Source of the DNA: Piscicola geometra
Taxonomy: Eukaryota; Annelida; Clitellata; Hirudinida; Piscicolidae
Direction: 5' to 3'
Length of the DNA: 64,000 nt
NCBI GenBank assembly: GCA_943735955.1
Contig: OX030957.1
Coordinates: 7,816,757-7,880,756 of the forward strand
Shown here piece by piece: positions 9,348-21,435 of the stretch. The position numbers were made by a program, and so were the translations under genes. Below the pieces are notes generated by a model, which saw only the letters and a program-made list of their open reading frames with translations, had not been told where the DNA came from and did not search any database. How positions within the stretch are numbered: position 1 is the first letter of the stretch; the number at the start of each line of letters is the position of its first letter.

Positions 9348-12300
9348 TCAGTACAAAATGCCCCTGATCCTCTTGGAAACTTGTCGGTCATTCAGCACGT
9401 TGAACTTGGTGACGTACTGAAGTGTATTCGCAAAATGAATGGACATGATGAAAATGGTAATTAATTATAGTAATGGTAATTAATTAATTAATTTAATGGT
9501 AATTAATTAATTAATTTAATGGTAATTAATTAATTAATTTAATGGTAATTAATTAATTAATTTAATGGTAATTAATTAATTAATTTAAAGGTAATCAATT
9601 AATTAATTTAAAGGTAATTAATTAATTAATTTAAAGGTAATCAATTAACTAATTTAAAGGTAATTAATTAATTAATTTAATGGTAATTAATTAATATTTT
9701 ATTAAATTATCCGAATTATAAAAATTGTGATTAATTATAAGATTTTTCGAAATGAGCGCTATATTATTATGTTGAACAAGATTGCATAATGGCCAGCATG
9801 ATTGTTTCAAAGGGTCGGAAACAGGTGGTGGTGGGAGAACCTGGCTGAGGGTGTTGCACGTCTTGGTGAGAGTGCCCAGGTAAGCCATCAGGATGACGTC
9901 ACTGTATTGCTGCAATGGTAGTGATGATGACGATGATGATGAGAAATGAGTAAATAGTAACACCAGAGTGACCTAGAAACTCTTTAGGATGAGAAATGTA
10001 TGTCGTATTGCTAAGTTTTTTTATTCTACTGCATTGTAATGTGTTTTATTGAATTTTTTTATATCAATGTATTGTATTTTTGATATAAACTTATTGTATT
10101 GTATTGCATTATATTATATTATATTGCATTGCATTGCATTTTATTTGCTTATATTGCAGGCACCGTCTGCAGGTCGGACTTAAAGAGAGGCGAGTCGATG
10201 ACGGGCATGCGATGGCAAATACTGTTCACCTCCCTGAGGATCTCGTGGTTCTTTGCCACCAGTCCTGTGTCATTGTGTTTGTGAATTGTTGGTTGCTAAG
10301 TGGGAGGGTGCGTTGAGGTAGTGGATGAGTGGGTGGAAGGGGAAGTGGGTGTTAGATGAGTTGATTGATGGATGAGAGAATGGATGAATGAATCGATAAA
10401 TTATGAATTCGAAGGTGAATAGAAATGGATGAGTGGATCAATTGAGATGAATGGATGCATAGATGGAAGAATAGATAAATAGATATGGATTGATGAATGA
10501 ATGAATATATGAATAGATGTATAGAAGGATGAATGAATGGATAGATGAATAGATGTATAGAAGGATGAATGAATGGATGAATGGAAAGATGTATAGAAGG
10601 ATGAATGAATGGATAGATGAATAGGTGTTTAGACGGATGAATGAATGAATAGATGTATAGAAGGATGAATGAATGGACAGAAGGACGACTGGATGAGCAC
10701 CTTGTTCCATATGCGAGATGTACTTGAGGAGGATGCAGAGTCTGTTGTGCAGCATCTTCACTGCATTGTACTGCGCCATCAGGTGTTGAGAGACTGGCGT
10801 GCATGATGATGACGATGTTTGGGATGATGATGATGATGGTGGTGATGATCATGATGATGATTATGATGATGGTGGTGGTGATGATGATGATGATGAAGAT
10901 GTATAAGATGAAGTTTTGTCGAAAAGATTTCTCCCCTCTCAAAGAAACTACCTTTACAATCAAACACAACACATCCCCTTCCTTCCACACACCACACCTT
11001 CCCTCCACACAACACTCACTTCTCCACCTAACCATCTCTTCCTACACACAACCCACCCACTCCCCCAAATAAACCCCTACCCCATTCTAACGAACCCCCC
11101 AACCCTTCCCCCCCCCCCAACACACCATGTGATCCTTCTCCGACCTTGTTGGATGCCAACCTGGCAACGTGGTCGACACCGATTCTTTCGGCCTCTTCAG
11201 TCGCCAGAACATACGGCAACTGCACAAACCTTAATTTTGTCTGTGGAGGGATGACTGGATGGATGGAGGGAGGGATGGATGGAGGGATGGATAGATTAGT
11301 GGACAGATGGATAGATGGATGGATGGATGGAGAGATGATTGGATGAAGGGATGAGTTTGAGGTAGTGTGAAAAAATAATGTGTTGGCAACCTCCTTGTCA
11401 ACCAGGTCAACCACAGACTCGTATATGTTGACAGGCAACTGTTGGGCAGGTTTGTTAGCGTGGTTTTCTGCATGTTTGCTTGTTTGTTGAAGAGTAACAG
11501 AAATTGCTAAGTTATCTGTGCTCGAATTGCCCTTACAATCGTATTAAAAGTGACAATATTAAATTAATATAATTAGTCGCTCGTTACAAGCATACCTCCG
11601 ATGTCTGAGATGTGGGATTCATTTTCAAAAAGACCGGGTTCTCGTTGATTTGGCAGATCTTTGTGGTGTGTGGTGGTAATGGTGCAAATTGTGTATATGT
11701 AGTAATGATGCAAGTGATGGTGATTTGAGATGATGGAGAAGCAATGTAGTTGATGCTGTCACATCTGAACCACATAAATCCTTCACTAGTTCTGCCATAT
11801 TAGCCAAAGACATTGCCACATCTAAGCAACCTCATTCTTTGTATTCTCCATTCACTCTCCCCACCCTTCTCCTCACCACGCCTCATCAACTTCCCTATTT
11901 CCATCTTTCACTCTCTCCCTCCCATATTTTCTTCACCACCCTATCCCCTTCTTAACACCCATCCTCCCACCCCTCTTCCTTGCCCACCCACCTACCTACC
12001 TTCCTCCTCCCCTTTCTTCCACCCACCTACCTACCTTCCTCCTCCCCTTTCTTCCACCCACCCACCTCTCTCCCTCACCCACTCATCCATTCACCCCTCC
12101 ACCCCCCCCCCCATTCACCCACCTACCTCCCCTCTTTCAACCACTCACCCACCGAACCACCCACCTGCTGATGCAACTTAATGTCCGACTCAGACAGCTC
12201 CTCCCCTAGATTGTACCAGCCCAAGAACTCCAGATCGCTGAAGACTTGCTTGACTGTGGTGGTGGTGATGATGATGATGATGATGGGAGGCGTGATGATA

Positions 12301-12946
12301 ATGATGGGAGTTATGATTGAGTTGAGGGTTGGTGATGACGATGCTGGAGGTGATGATGATAGGGAAGATGATGGGTAGGGGTGATGATGATGATGTTGAT
12401 AGGGATCACACACACTGATCCTCCTTGAGGTTGTAGTACTCGCGGTCGATGAGGAGTTCGTTGTCGATCTGGTGGTAGACCAGCTCGAAGGAGTTCATGA
12501 TCTCAATGTGCCTGCCCTTCTGCTTGCCTATGAGCGCTCCGAGCACTGTTCAGGTGTGTATTGGAGAGAGTATAGTGGCTATACAATAATACAGTAATAT
12601 AGTGATTGTTATCAATATCTATTTTTATTTTTACTTACATTTAAGTTATGTGTAGATGCTAACTCAAATGGTTTTTTTTTATTTAAAAGATAAAAATTGA
12701 TTCCAAAGTATTTGAACATTTAAAACATTTTTTTAACATTTAAATTATAAATTATTTGAATTTATGCAACTATCAACGCATTCAACCTTGCACAACTTTT
12801 CCATGCGCCTTGATTCTGGTCCAGTGTTCTGATATGTTCATGATGACTAGCGGATGTAGAGCCACCACCACACTGCCCCCTGTGACTGAAGAAGCTCCTC
12901 CCCCACTTCCCTTCTGCCCGTCAACCTCCATGCTGGTAGACGCCAT
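9348..12946 (-). CDS. COPS6: COP9 signalosome subunit 6
   Basis: This is CSN6, an MPN-domain subunit of the COP9 signalosome, the complex that removes NEDD8 from cullins. Ten exons, reading right to left: 12787-12946, 12414-12545, 12165-12253, 11596-11658, 11391-11438, 11126-11240, 10701-10793, 10164-10264, 9841-9909 and 9348-9416. Exon phases agree throughout and give 312 residues, against about 327 in human CSN6. Family signatures are [74 protein letters not shown] and the C-terminal [19 protein letters not shown]. As in other CSN6 proteins the MPN domain shows no JAMM metal-binding motif, so the subunit should be structural. Introns are packed with tetranucleotide and GATGAT repeats. Exon 5 is only 48 nt; its donor was chosen because it gives a gap-free match to the human protein. 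Confidence 0.93.
9460..9705. repeat. 23-bp AT-rich minisatellite in last COPS6 intron
   Basis: About ten head-to-tail units of AATGGTAATTAATTAATTAATTT with occasional AAGG and CAATTAA variants, lying in the intron between COPS6 exons 9 and 10. Confidence 0.85.
10340..10690. repeat. degenerate GAAT/GGAT tetranucleotide array in a COPS6 intron
   Basis: Loose repeats of GAATGAATGGATAGAT with GTATAGAAGG interruptions occupy most of the intron between COPS6 exons 7 and 8. In other frames they read as IHPSIH-type ORFs, which are not genes. Confidence 0.8.
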
Positions 12947-12949
12947 TTA

Positions 12950-13149
12950 GAATTTTAAAATGGAAATAATTGATTTTTTGTGAATTTTGATTAATTTTAA
13001 ACTTTAAAATTTAAAGAGTTTTTTAATCAGTTTTTTTATATTTGCGATTTACTTTTGATTATGGATTGACTAACCATGTCAATTATGGCACTAAAAAGTA
13101 AAAATATTGTTGATAAAAAAAATTTGAGTTTCTATTCATAATTTTTGTT
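12950..13149. other. upstream region of COPS6
   Basis: AT-rich sequence directly upstream of the COPS6 start codon. It presumably contains the promoter, but I cannot point to a specific element. Confidence 0.3.
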
Positions 13150-14250
13150 TTTTATTATAGTCTTAAATAGTTTTTTTTACAATTCTTTCTTTACTGACTC
13201 AAATCATATCTTTTTGAGCGAATTTATGTATCAAAAGAATCTTCTCGTTCTTCATCTGTTTCTTTACCTTATGGGGTTCCACAAGGCTCAATCCTTGAAC
13301 CCTTACTTTTCAATCTCTTCACCTCGAAACTACCTAATATTATTTCTTCATCTTCCTTAAATAGTCATATTCATGCTGATGACTCCTATATTTATACATC
13401 TTTAACTGATTCATCTCTGGACCTTGCTGTTGATAAAATAACTCTCTGTCTTCAATCTATAATTTCTTGGGCTTCATCTTTGTTTTTCAAGCTAAATTCT
13501 CAAAAATTTAAACTCATCTGTTTCAATAGAAATCTAAATCTTTAGTTTTGTCTCCCCGTCATCATTATCTCTAAACCCTTCATCTTCTCTACGTAGCCTT
13601 TGTTTTATCTTCGATTCTAACCTGTCTTCAGCTCCTCAAATTCTATCTGTTTCTTAATCTTGTAATTTCCACATTCGTCGTATTAAACAGCTTCTTCCTT
13701 TTCTTGACGATCCTACTTTGCAGCTTCTTGTAACTTCTCTAGTTCTCTCCAGGATTGATTATTGCAACTCTCTTTACTATGGCCTACCTGATTTTACTTT
13801 AGCTCCTCTAAATAAAGTCTTCAATTTTTCTGCTCGTCTAGTTGCTTCTGTCTTTCTAAATTTTCTTATATTTCTTCTTGTCTTCGTTTGTTACAATAGG
13901 TTATCTTTGAGATCTAGAGTGAATTTTAAAATATGCCTAAATATGTTTAAAATTCATAACTGTACTGCTCCAATTTATCTTAAAAATCTAATTAAACAAC
14001 CCCCTAAATCCGGTCTAAGATCATCGACCTGTAAGCGTTCTTTTCGTTTTTCAGTTAAACACTCCTTTGCTCAACGTTCTTTTTTTAACTGCGGTCCTTT
14101 TTTATGGAATTCTTTACCCTCTAGTCTAACTTCAGCTAAGTCACTCATAGCTTTCCGTCGTGGCCTGATGACGTACTTGTTCGGAACGTGAGTGCTGAGC
14201 GCTTTTGTTTGTTTCTCAAAGGCGCTATACAAATAATTAGTGATTGATCA
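13150..14250 (+). mobile_element. degenerate 5'-truncated LINE copy
   Basis: This is the 3' third of the same LINE family as 4266-7618, in the opposite orientation. It starts near the segment before the GVPQGS motif, keeps a decayed DDSYIYTS region, and ends with FRRGLMTYLFGT, the AGCGCTTTTG hairpin and a TGATTGATCA tail. Frameshifts (around 13530-13640) and several substitutions break the frame. The longest intact piece is 13718-14191 (157 codons). It is clearly older than the copies at 4266 and 19849. Confidence 0.85.
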
Positions 14251-15148
14251 TTATTATAGTGGCGTATAACCTGAACTAGGCCCCTGAGCTTCAGTATTGC
14301 ACTTGAATATATAAAATGTAACCTTCTGGCTTCACAACGTCCACTATAGTTGTGAAAATGAATTCAGGAGTCTCTGTCACTTCTTAGAATATAAAAAAAA
14401 TCTGCTTTTAGCTGCAAGCAGCTGTTTTCTGTACTGTCTGAGTAAGGACCTGTCGTTAACTATTTAAGGCTAATTGAGAAACTAGTAAAAAAAGATGTAT
14501 AGCATTTATTTACATCAAAATTTGAGATATACAATATCAAAAAACAAGTTGATTGTTTTTCTTGTTTCTCTGACTGGAAATGTTTGATTGTTTTATTACA
14601 GTAGAAAATTTCAGTGAAAAATAGAATTTGTAAATTATTTTTATTGCATACGGAATCATGTGACACCAAAACTTTCATAATTTGGAACTACTTACGATAT
14701 AAAAAGGCACAAAACGGAAAAAGAAAAAAAGAAATTTAGTAGAAAAACCGAGCCTGGAAAAAACAATTATGCTGAGATATTTTGAGTTGGAATTTAAAAG
14801 TTGAAAGTTAAAAGCAAAATTCAAAACATGTAAATATAAAATATGAAGGCCAGATGGCTAAGAGTACACAATTGGTGAACTATTACATCATTGTTCGTAA
14901 TCATCATCAATAATGCCCTTATTTTTAAAACTATTAAATTATTAAAATTAAATTATTAAATTATTAAAATTCAATTATTAAAATACCCATGAATGTAAGA
15001 GAAAAACCATGCTGGTGGTTTAGAAACATAGGGGTTAAAATACAAACTCAATAAAAAACATGATCTTTGAAGTGAAAGTCTACAAAACTCCCACAATAAA
15101 TCAACAGTCGATAATATAATTACCGAAAAAATACGTTTTTGTATAAAA
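14251..15148. other. intergenic; 3' flank of the VPS9-like gene
   Basis: AT-rich sequence with no recognised exon or RNA gene. Short TTAAATTATTAAAAT repeats occur at about 14930-14985. Confidence 0.35.
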
Positions 15149-17685
15149 TCACGCGGTTTGAAGGCTGTTGTGAAAGTGCTTGTAGTCTTTCATGAATATC
15201 TTGTCCTGCAGGTGGTTGCAAACGCCGAGGAAAATGGTCAAAGTGAACTTGAACTCGCCAAACTCGAAGAACGAAGCCAGGTAGTCGGTCAACAACTTGA
15301 TCTGCACGTAGAGGCCTGCCAGCATGCAGTGGTCTTGAGAGTTGCAGAGAAGGATGACGATGGCGTCTGTCAGTTCGTCGTTGCAGACGCACATCTCCTT
15401 GTCGTTCAGTTCAGAACTTAGTGAGGCGAGTTGTTGGGAAACCTCCTTGAGACACCTGCTCAGGTAGTGCGTCTTCTTCATCAGAGTCTTCGCCTGCAGA
15501 ACCTGTTCGAGACACGCGTATGCCTTCTCGAAACGGTCCAGAATGCACGCCTGGAGCTTCACTGAATCGTATGTTTCATCATCGCCATCTGAAGAGAGGC
15601 TGTCCAGTGGAGTGAACTCCTTTCCATCGAACGAGGCGGGTTTGGAAAGTGCCGGTGAGACGTCGTCGTCGTCGTCAAACGACTTGGCAGGCTTGAAAAC
15701 GGCCACGTCGTCAGACGCGTAGGAGTCACTCGAGTCGGAGAGGAGACTGTCTTCGTTGGGACTTTTGAAGACCTCTTCGCTGGAGTCGAAGAAGTTTCCC
15801 AACCGAGCGATGATGGCTTTCTCGCTGTTCAGGGAGGACGACTGCAGCGTTGATGAGTCGGTCTCCAGAGGTCTCAGAATGTGGATGCTCTTGGAGTGGT
15901 GGCCCAGCAAGAGGAGTTTCGTGACGTTGGAATTCTCAAGGTCGAGATCACGCAAGCTCAAGAGGGTGACCTTCTCTGCAAACACCCTCACCTTGTTGTG
16001 GTACTCTGCCATGTAGAGCTGTAGCAGGAGATCTAGGACATTCTCATAGAAGTAGTTCTCGTAGATGACCCACACCTTGCGCCGATTCAACTCGTTGGGT
16101 CGCTGGTCGATCTCCACCTGCATGTCAGCGCACAGACAGCAGAAGTGGCTGGTGATCTCTTCCTTCAGCTGCTCAATCGCCTCGGTGACGTAGCTGAAGT
16201 TGTGCTCTGCAGCGAAGAAGTTCTCCTTATCCTCGATGAAGCTGTGGAACGATGGAGTTTGAGTGCAGTTTCTGTGGTTGGCGTCATCATCGGTCCTTGC
16301 AAGTCTTTCCAGGGATTGGGACTTCTGCATTGGTTGCTCATTGGAAGAGCCTTCATAGCATAAGACAGGCGTGTCGTCAGTCAAAAATAAATTCTGAAAG
16401 CTGTGAAGTCTGTGGCCTGTGAAGTTGATGCTGATAGGGTGGCCAAGGTACTTGAGTTGGTGGACTAGAGAGTTGTAGAGGTGTTGTTGTTGGCAGCGGT
16501 GCAGGGTGGCGGTGATGAGATTCCTCGCCTGCAACTCCATCCTCACGTGGTCTGCAGTCAGGGGGTGGGAGAGGTCAGCCAGGATGGCATTGATCCGCTC
16601 AGGCAGGCCCTTGAAGGATCGGGTGGCGAAGGAGTTTGAGAGGATGTCGCTCATGTGCACTCTGCTCCTCTTCTCCAACTCCAGCCCATATGACTCGCCT
16701 CCCTCCTTCATCTCCTTCAAGACCCCCCTCATGCTCTCCATCACGGAAGACACCATCAACTTCTCATCCATCATCCCATAGATCTCCTTCTGAATCTTCA
16801 ACGCCTGCTCGTGCATCTGCAGGTAGATCTTCTGCAGTTGCACCTCGTCTCCCAACGGCAGTTGTGAGATCAGCTTCCTCAACCAGCCTGCATTCCTCTT
16901 CTTTGAACTCCTTATCTTCTCAATGGCCTTGTTCAGACTGAGTACTTCATCTTTCGTTTCTTGGAACGCCTTCTTCATCTCCTCGTGATCACTCTCACTT
17001 GCTGTCGTTGCTGACTGCTCCAACTGCACCAGGACGTCCTTCAGGTGGTTCATGTTGTGTTCCAGTTCAAGGTTGAACTCCCTTTCCAGCAACTCAGGCA
17101 AGCCATCCTGCCACCTGGTGTCCGAGTGACTGACGATCGCCAGCCTGAGGTTCCTGCGGTTCCTCTTCTTTGACTCTTTCAACTCGTGCAACTTGACCGT
17201 CTTCATGAGGATCAGGTCGTTCAGGTGCTCGATGAACTTCTCCTGCTGCAGCATCCCATGCCGCAGCAGTTCGAGATGCGACGACTTCAGCTTCACCAGA
17301 GGCAAGATGTTCATGTGCAAGAGGTTGATCAGCAGTCTGCACAGTTCCGCGTGAGTGATTTTCTTCTTGCTGTAGAAGGAGCAACAGAGCCGCATCGTGT
17401 CGAACACCTCCTCCAACGTGTTCACAAAGTCAATCGATCCTTCTTCCACCACCTCTGCACTCTTCAGCATCTCTTCAACTTCCTCATTCCGATCAGTTTC
17501 CCCATCAATCTTGTCTTCTTCTTCTTCTTTTTTTTCATCTTTACTCCCCTCTCCATCTAGTTTTCTTTCAGTCCAATAAACCATTCTCAAATTACAGTTT
17601 ATGCATAAGCTGTCCATCAGCAAAACTTTGAACCAAATTGCAGGCTCCAAGTATTCACTTTTTCCATTTTCTTGATTTTCCGTTC
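15149..17685 (-). CDS. coiled-coil protein with a C-terminal VPS9-like region (partial)
   Basis: One 2.5-kb exon encodes about 844 residues up to the stop at 15149. The reading frame continues to a good acceptor (CTTTCGCAAACAG) just right of 17685, so at least one 5' exon is missing; no convincing start ATG lies in this exon. The N-terminal half is rich in predicted coiled coil with an acidic Glu/Lys stretch (KKEEEEDK). A middle region has YENVLDLLLQLYMAEYHNK. A Ser/Asp-rich linker follows (PNEDSLLSDSSDSYASDD). The last ~130 residues fit the VPS9 pattern: FEKAYACLEQVLQAKTLMKK, then NDELTDAIVILLC, then YLASFFEFGEFKFTLT, where the usual GExxYxLT reads GEFKFTLT. VPS9 domains activate Rab5-family GTPases; that function is inferred. 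I cannot name an orthologue. Base composition is much more GC-rich than the flanks. Confidence 0.6.
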
Positions 17686-17752
17686 CTGTTTGCGAAAGTA
17701 TAAATCAGTGATAATTATATCAAGTAATGTATCAAGGTGATATAAACGAATT

Positions 17753-18086
17753 GCAGTCGATTCACCCCACAACCGAATCACCCCACAACCGAATCACCCC
17801 TAAACTGAATCACCCCTCAACCAAATCACCCCTCAACCGATTCACCCCACAACCGAATCAACCCACAACCAAATCACCCCTCAACCGATTCACCCCACAA
17901 CCGAATCACCCCTCAACCGAATCACCCCTCAACCAAATCACCCCTCAACCGATTCACCCCACAACCGAATCAACCCACAACCAAATCACCCCTCAACCGA
18001 TTCACCCCACAACCGAATCACCCCTCAACTGATTCACCCCTCAAACGAATCACCCCTCAACCGAATCACCCCTCAACCGATTCACA
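17753..18086. repeat. 16-bp minisatellite (AATCACCCCTCAACCG)n
   Basis: About 20 head-to-tail units of AACCGAATCACCCCTC with ACCCCACAACCGATTC variants. The left edge reads TTGCAGTCGATTCACCCC, which closely matches the inverted repeat of the element at 24962-25138. The array lies just upstream (relative to the gene) of the VPS9-like exon. Confidence 0.9.
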
Positions 18087-18259
18087 CTTTAAGAATGTTA
18101 AAAACGGACTTTATTTTTTACACATATTTCTTGTTAAATACTTTTTTTTAATAAATATAAAATAGATAAAACGGACTTTAATTATTATAATTATGAAATA
18201 TAATAAGTTATCAAATATAAATATAAATTTTAATGTAAATAAATTTAATTCAATACAAA

Positions 18260-18815
18260 ATAAAAATTTTAATATAAAATAATTTTTAAAATATAAAATA
18301 ATTTTTAAAATATAAAATAATTTTTAAAATATAAAATAATTTTTAAAATATAAAATAATTTTTAAAATATAAAATAATTTTTAAAATATAAAATAATTTT
18401 TAAAATATAAAACAATTGTTAAAATATAAAATAATTTTTAAAATATAAAATAATTGTTAAAATATAAAATAATTGTTAAAATATAAAATAATTGTTAAAA
18501 TATAAAATAATTGTTAAAATATAAAATAATTGTTAAAATATAAAATAATTGTTAAAATATAAAATAATTGTTAAAATATAAAATAATTGTTAAAATATAA
18601 AATAATTGTTAAAATATAAAATAATTGTTAAAATATAAAATAATTGTTAAAATATAAAATAATTGTTAAAATATAAAATAATTTTTAAAATATAAAATAA
18701 TTTTTAAAATATAAAATAATTTTTAAAATATAAAATAATTTTTAAAATATAAAATAATTTTTAAAATATAAAATAATTTTTAAAATATAAAATAATTTTT
18801 AAAATATAAAATAAT
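18260..18815. repeat. 19-bp AT satellite with two alternating monomer types
   Basis: About 29 monomers of AAAATATAAAATAATTTTT. A block in the middle (about 18410-18680) carries a variant ending TTGTT, while both flanks carry TTTTT. Monomer variants are in homogeneous runs, not randomly mixed, which points to local segment amplification. Confidence 0.9.
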
Positions 18816-18849
18816 TTATTTAATTTAAAATACTTGATTGAATTTAAAT

Positions 18850-19035
18850 ACTTTATTAAATACAAAATACTTTATTAAATACAAAATACTTTATTAAATA
18901 CAAAATACTTTATTAAATACAAAATACTTTATTAAATACAAAATACTTTATTAAATACAAAATACTTTATTAAATAAAAAATACTTTATTAAATACAAAA
19001 TACTTTATTAAATACAAAATACAATATTAAATACA
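18850..19035. repeat. second 19-bp AT minisatellite
   Basis: About nine to ten units of ACTTTATTAAATACAAAAT, directly beside the first 19-bp array but with a different sequence. At 19040-19100 a partly complementary stretch (TTATTTTGTATTTAATATTG) could pair with it. Confidence 0.85.
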
Positions 19036-19099
19036 AAATAAATTATTTAACATTTATTACTTAAATAATTTATTTTGTATTTAATATTGTATTTTTTAT

Positions 19100-19848
19100 A
19101 ATTGTATTCTCTGTTTATGGCATCAACTTTAAAGTGTAAACTAACCACTGAACAAAGTGTATCCAGCCGCTTTGGGGATGTATCCCTGCTCAAGGCAAAC
19201 GTCAGAAACAAATAATGAGTTCTGGTCACTCGTTATCAAAACTCGCATTATAAATTAATAGAAAATTTGACAAATAACCTCATTTAATAAAGAAACTAAT
19301 AAGAATCAAATAGTAGCCCTTGATAATCAAGGCTTGATTGTTCATAGATGCATATTCAAGTAAATTTCCTAACTTAAATCTTACGCAGTACCATTTAACA
19401 AGAGCCTCCTATTATTAGAAAATCGTTCAATAAATGATGAGTAATAATAATATTCTAAAAATTCGGTTTTATTGTTTTTAACACATAATTTACTGCGTTT
19501 TACACTTCATAACGAAAGGTTTAAAAAACAAAACATTTTAAAAGTAAACATTTAAAAACTACCGACCATTTTAAAGTTTAATAATTAAACTTTTAAATAT
19601 TAGATTTTTAAAGGAATTTTTGCAAACATATTAGCTATTTGAACATATATACAAAATAGAACAAAAAATAATCTTTTGTAAATTAAGTGAATAATTTTCT
19701 TCCTAGGACTTGGGGAAGCCCAAATCCGGATTGGAAATCTTATTATGAAACTGGCTCACATCAAATTCTCAGATTTTTGTCACCCCATGCTATGACAATT
19801 GATCTCTTCAAAGTGTATTTACAATTTTTTGGAAAAACAATATTTTAA
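19100..19848. other. intergenic, nothing recognised
   Basis: AT-rich sequence between the satellite arrays and a LINE tail. No exon, RNA gene or repeat was recognised. Confidence 0.35.
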
Positions 19849-20244
19849 ATCAATCAATCAATCAATCAATCACTAATAATTTGTATAGCGCCCTTTACTA
19901 AGTGAACAAAAGCGCTCAGCCATCACGTCCCAAACAAGTACGTCTTCAGGCCTCGACGGAAAGTTATGAGTGACTTAGTTGAAGTTAAAGAAGAAGGTAA
20001 AGAATTCCATAAAAGAGGACCACAGTAAGAAAAAGAACGTTTAGCAAAAGAGTGTTTAACTGGAAAACGAAAAGAACGATTAAAGGTGGATGATCTTAGA
20101 CCAGATTTAGGGGGTTGTTTAATTAGATTTTTAAGATAGATTGGAGCATTACAGTTATGAATTTTAAACATATTTAGGCATATTTTAAAAGTCACTCTAG
20201 ATCTCAAAGGTAGCCAATGTAACAAACGAAGATAAGGAGAAATG
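19849..20244 (-). mobile_element. young 5'-truncated LINE copy
   Basis: From the (AATC)n tail to about 20244 the sequence is essentially identical to 4266-4652 of the intact LINE, then stops abruptly. It holds only the last ~90 codons (LRLLHWLPLRSRVTFKICLN to FGT), the hairpin and the tail. Severe 5' truncation with no divergence indicates a very recent insertion from the same source family. Confidence 0.92.
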
Positions 20245-20492
20245 ACCGACAGAATGGGGTTATGAAGATTCAGACAATTTAATTGTTTCGAAATCAAACG
20301 TACTGTCATTTCATATAATTTTTTGTAAATTCGTTTCCATCAACATCATTGTTAAACTTTTTCTTTATACAAGTAAAAATACAAATGAACTACTTTTGTA
20401 ATCCTGACGATATCACTCAAAAGTTTATTCTCATTTAAAATAACAAATTACTCAAAACTTAATTTTTTATATATTTATATTCTGAAATCATC

Positions 20493-20960
20493 TCAAGCAT
20501 CTAGTTTACACTTGACGACGTCCATGGCTCTGAAGAGAAGGAACTTCTGCGTGAAGGTCACTCCGTATTTGATGTGCACAAACAGCACCTTGAAAACGCC
20601 GTGGTCCATAATTGAGGCGCTTTCGCCTCCTTGGAGCACATGGGGCAGGTTCTGAGCAACCGCCAACCACGAGAGCATCACTGAGTAGATGATGATGCAG
20701 TTCAGGGCTGGGTTGCAGGGCAGGATGTGTTTGTAGACGACCAGCATGATGACACCTTTGATGACGCTGTCAACTGCACGCACGTCCACTTGACTGCCTC
20801 GGTACAGCGGGTTGAAGGAACTGTACCAGAGCAGGTCATGCAGCACATACAGACCCACTGCCAGGCCCAGCCACACACACCACTTGGCGACGAAGGAAAG
20901 TTTTGCTGCAACTATTGACTTGCCACTCTCTTCCCTTGTCGACGACTTTGAGCGTGCCAT
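20493..20960 (-). CDS. small multi-pass membrane protein, unassigned
   Basis: A 155-codon ORF with ATG at 20960 and stop at 20493. The peptide has a basic, Ser-rich N-terminus (MARSKSSTREESGKS) and three to four hydrophobic segments: WCVWLGLAVGLYVLHDLLWY (about residues 27-46), SVIKGVIMLVVYKHIL (about 65-80), NCIIIYSVMLSWLAVAQNL (about 87-105) and a weaker one near 121-140. The base composition is GC-rich like the other coding exons here. An acceptor-like AACCCAAACAG lies 2 nt before the ATG, so a 5' UTR intron (or trans-splicing) is possible. I do not recognise a family. It is head-to-head with the gene starting at 21436, about 475 bp away, so the two may share a promoter region. Confidence 0.6.
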   Translation of the reverse strand: MARSKSSTREESGKSIVAAKLSFVAKWCVWLGLAVGLYVLHDLLWYSSFNPLYRGSQVDVRAVDSVIKGVIMLVVYKHILPCNPALNCIIIYSVMLSWLAVAQNLPHVLQGGESASIMDHGVFKVLFVHIKYGVTFTQKFLLFRAMDVVKCKLDA

Positions 20961-20969
20961 ATCTGTTTG

Positions 20970-21068
20970 GGTTTTTAAAAGATTATTAATTATTATTAAA
21001 GATTATTAAAGATTATTAATTATTATTAAAGATTATTAAAGATTATTAATTATTATTAAAGATTATTA
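20970..21068. repeat. ATTATTAAAG short tandem repeats
   Basis: Repeats of GATTATTAATTATTATTAAA lie between the two divergent small membrane-protein genes. Confidence 0.7.
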
Positions 21069-21435
21069 TTATTTAGCGAAAGATTATTTTAAGCAATCAT
21101 AGCTCACTTTAACTAGGCTGTTTCACCACGTCGAATCCAGCTACGAAAAATCAACTTGATAATGGGGAAATAAAAACAACTACAAAATGTTTTGAGGAAT
21201 TTGACGTCATCAAATAAAATAAAAATATTTAAGAATATGAATAGCCAAAAACACTGTTATATTAGAACAATATTATAATTTCAACATATAATTTTTTTAA
21301 ACATTTCTCGTATTTAGTTCAAAAATCTGCATTGAGAAAGTGACGTAAATAATTTTCTTCATAACAATCAATCACATTTTTTCTAATCAACACTTCTTTA
21401 TAGTCCAAATCTCAACTTCATTTTCCATTTCGAAA

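Noticed and set aside
9460..9705. CRISPR-like array
   Set aside because: The units are contiguous AT-rich repeats with no unique spacers, and the genome is eukaryotic; this is a minisatellite. The same applies to the arrays at 17753, 18260, 27484 and 49545.
10352..11438. ORFs rich in HPSIH or poly-His/Ile on either strand
   Set aside because: They lie in COPS6 introns made of tetranucleotide and GATGAT repeats. The only real coding parts are the short COPS6 exons embedded in them.
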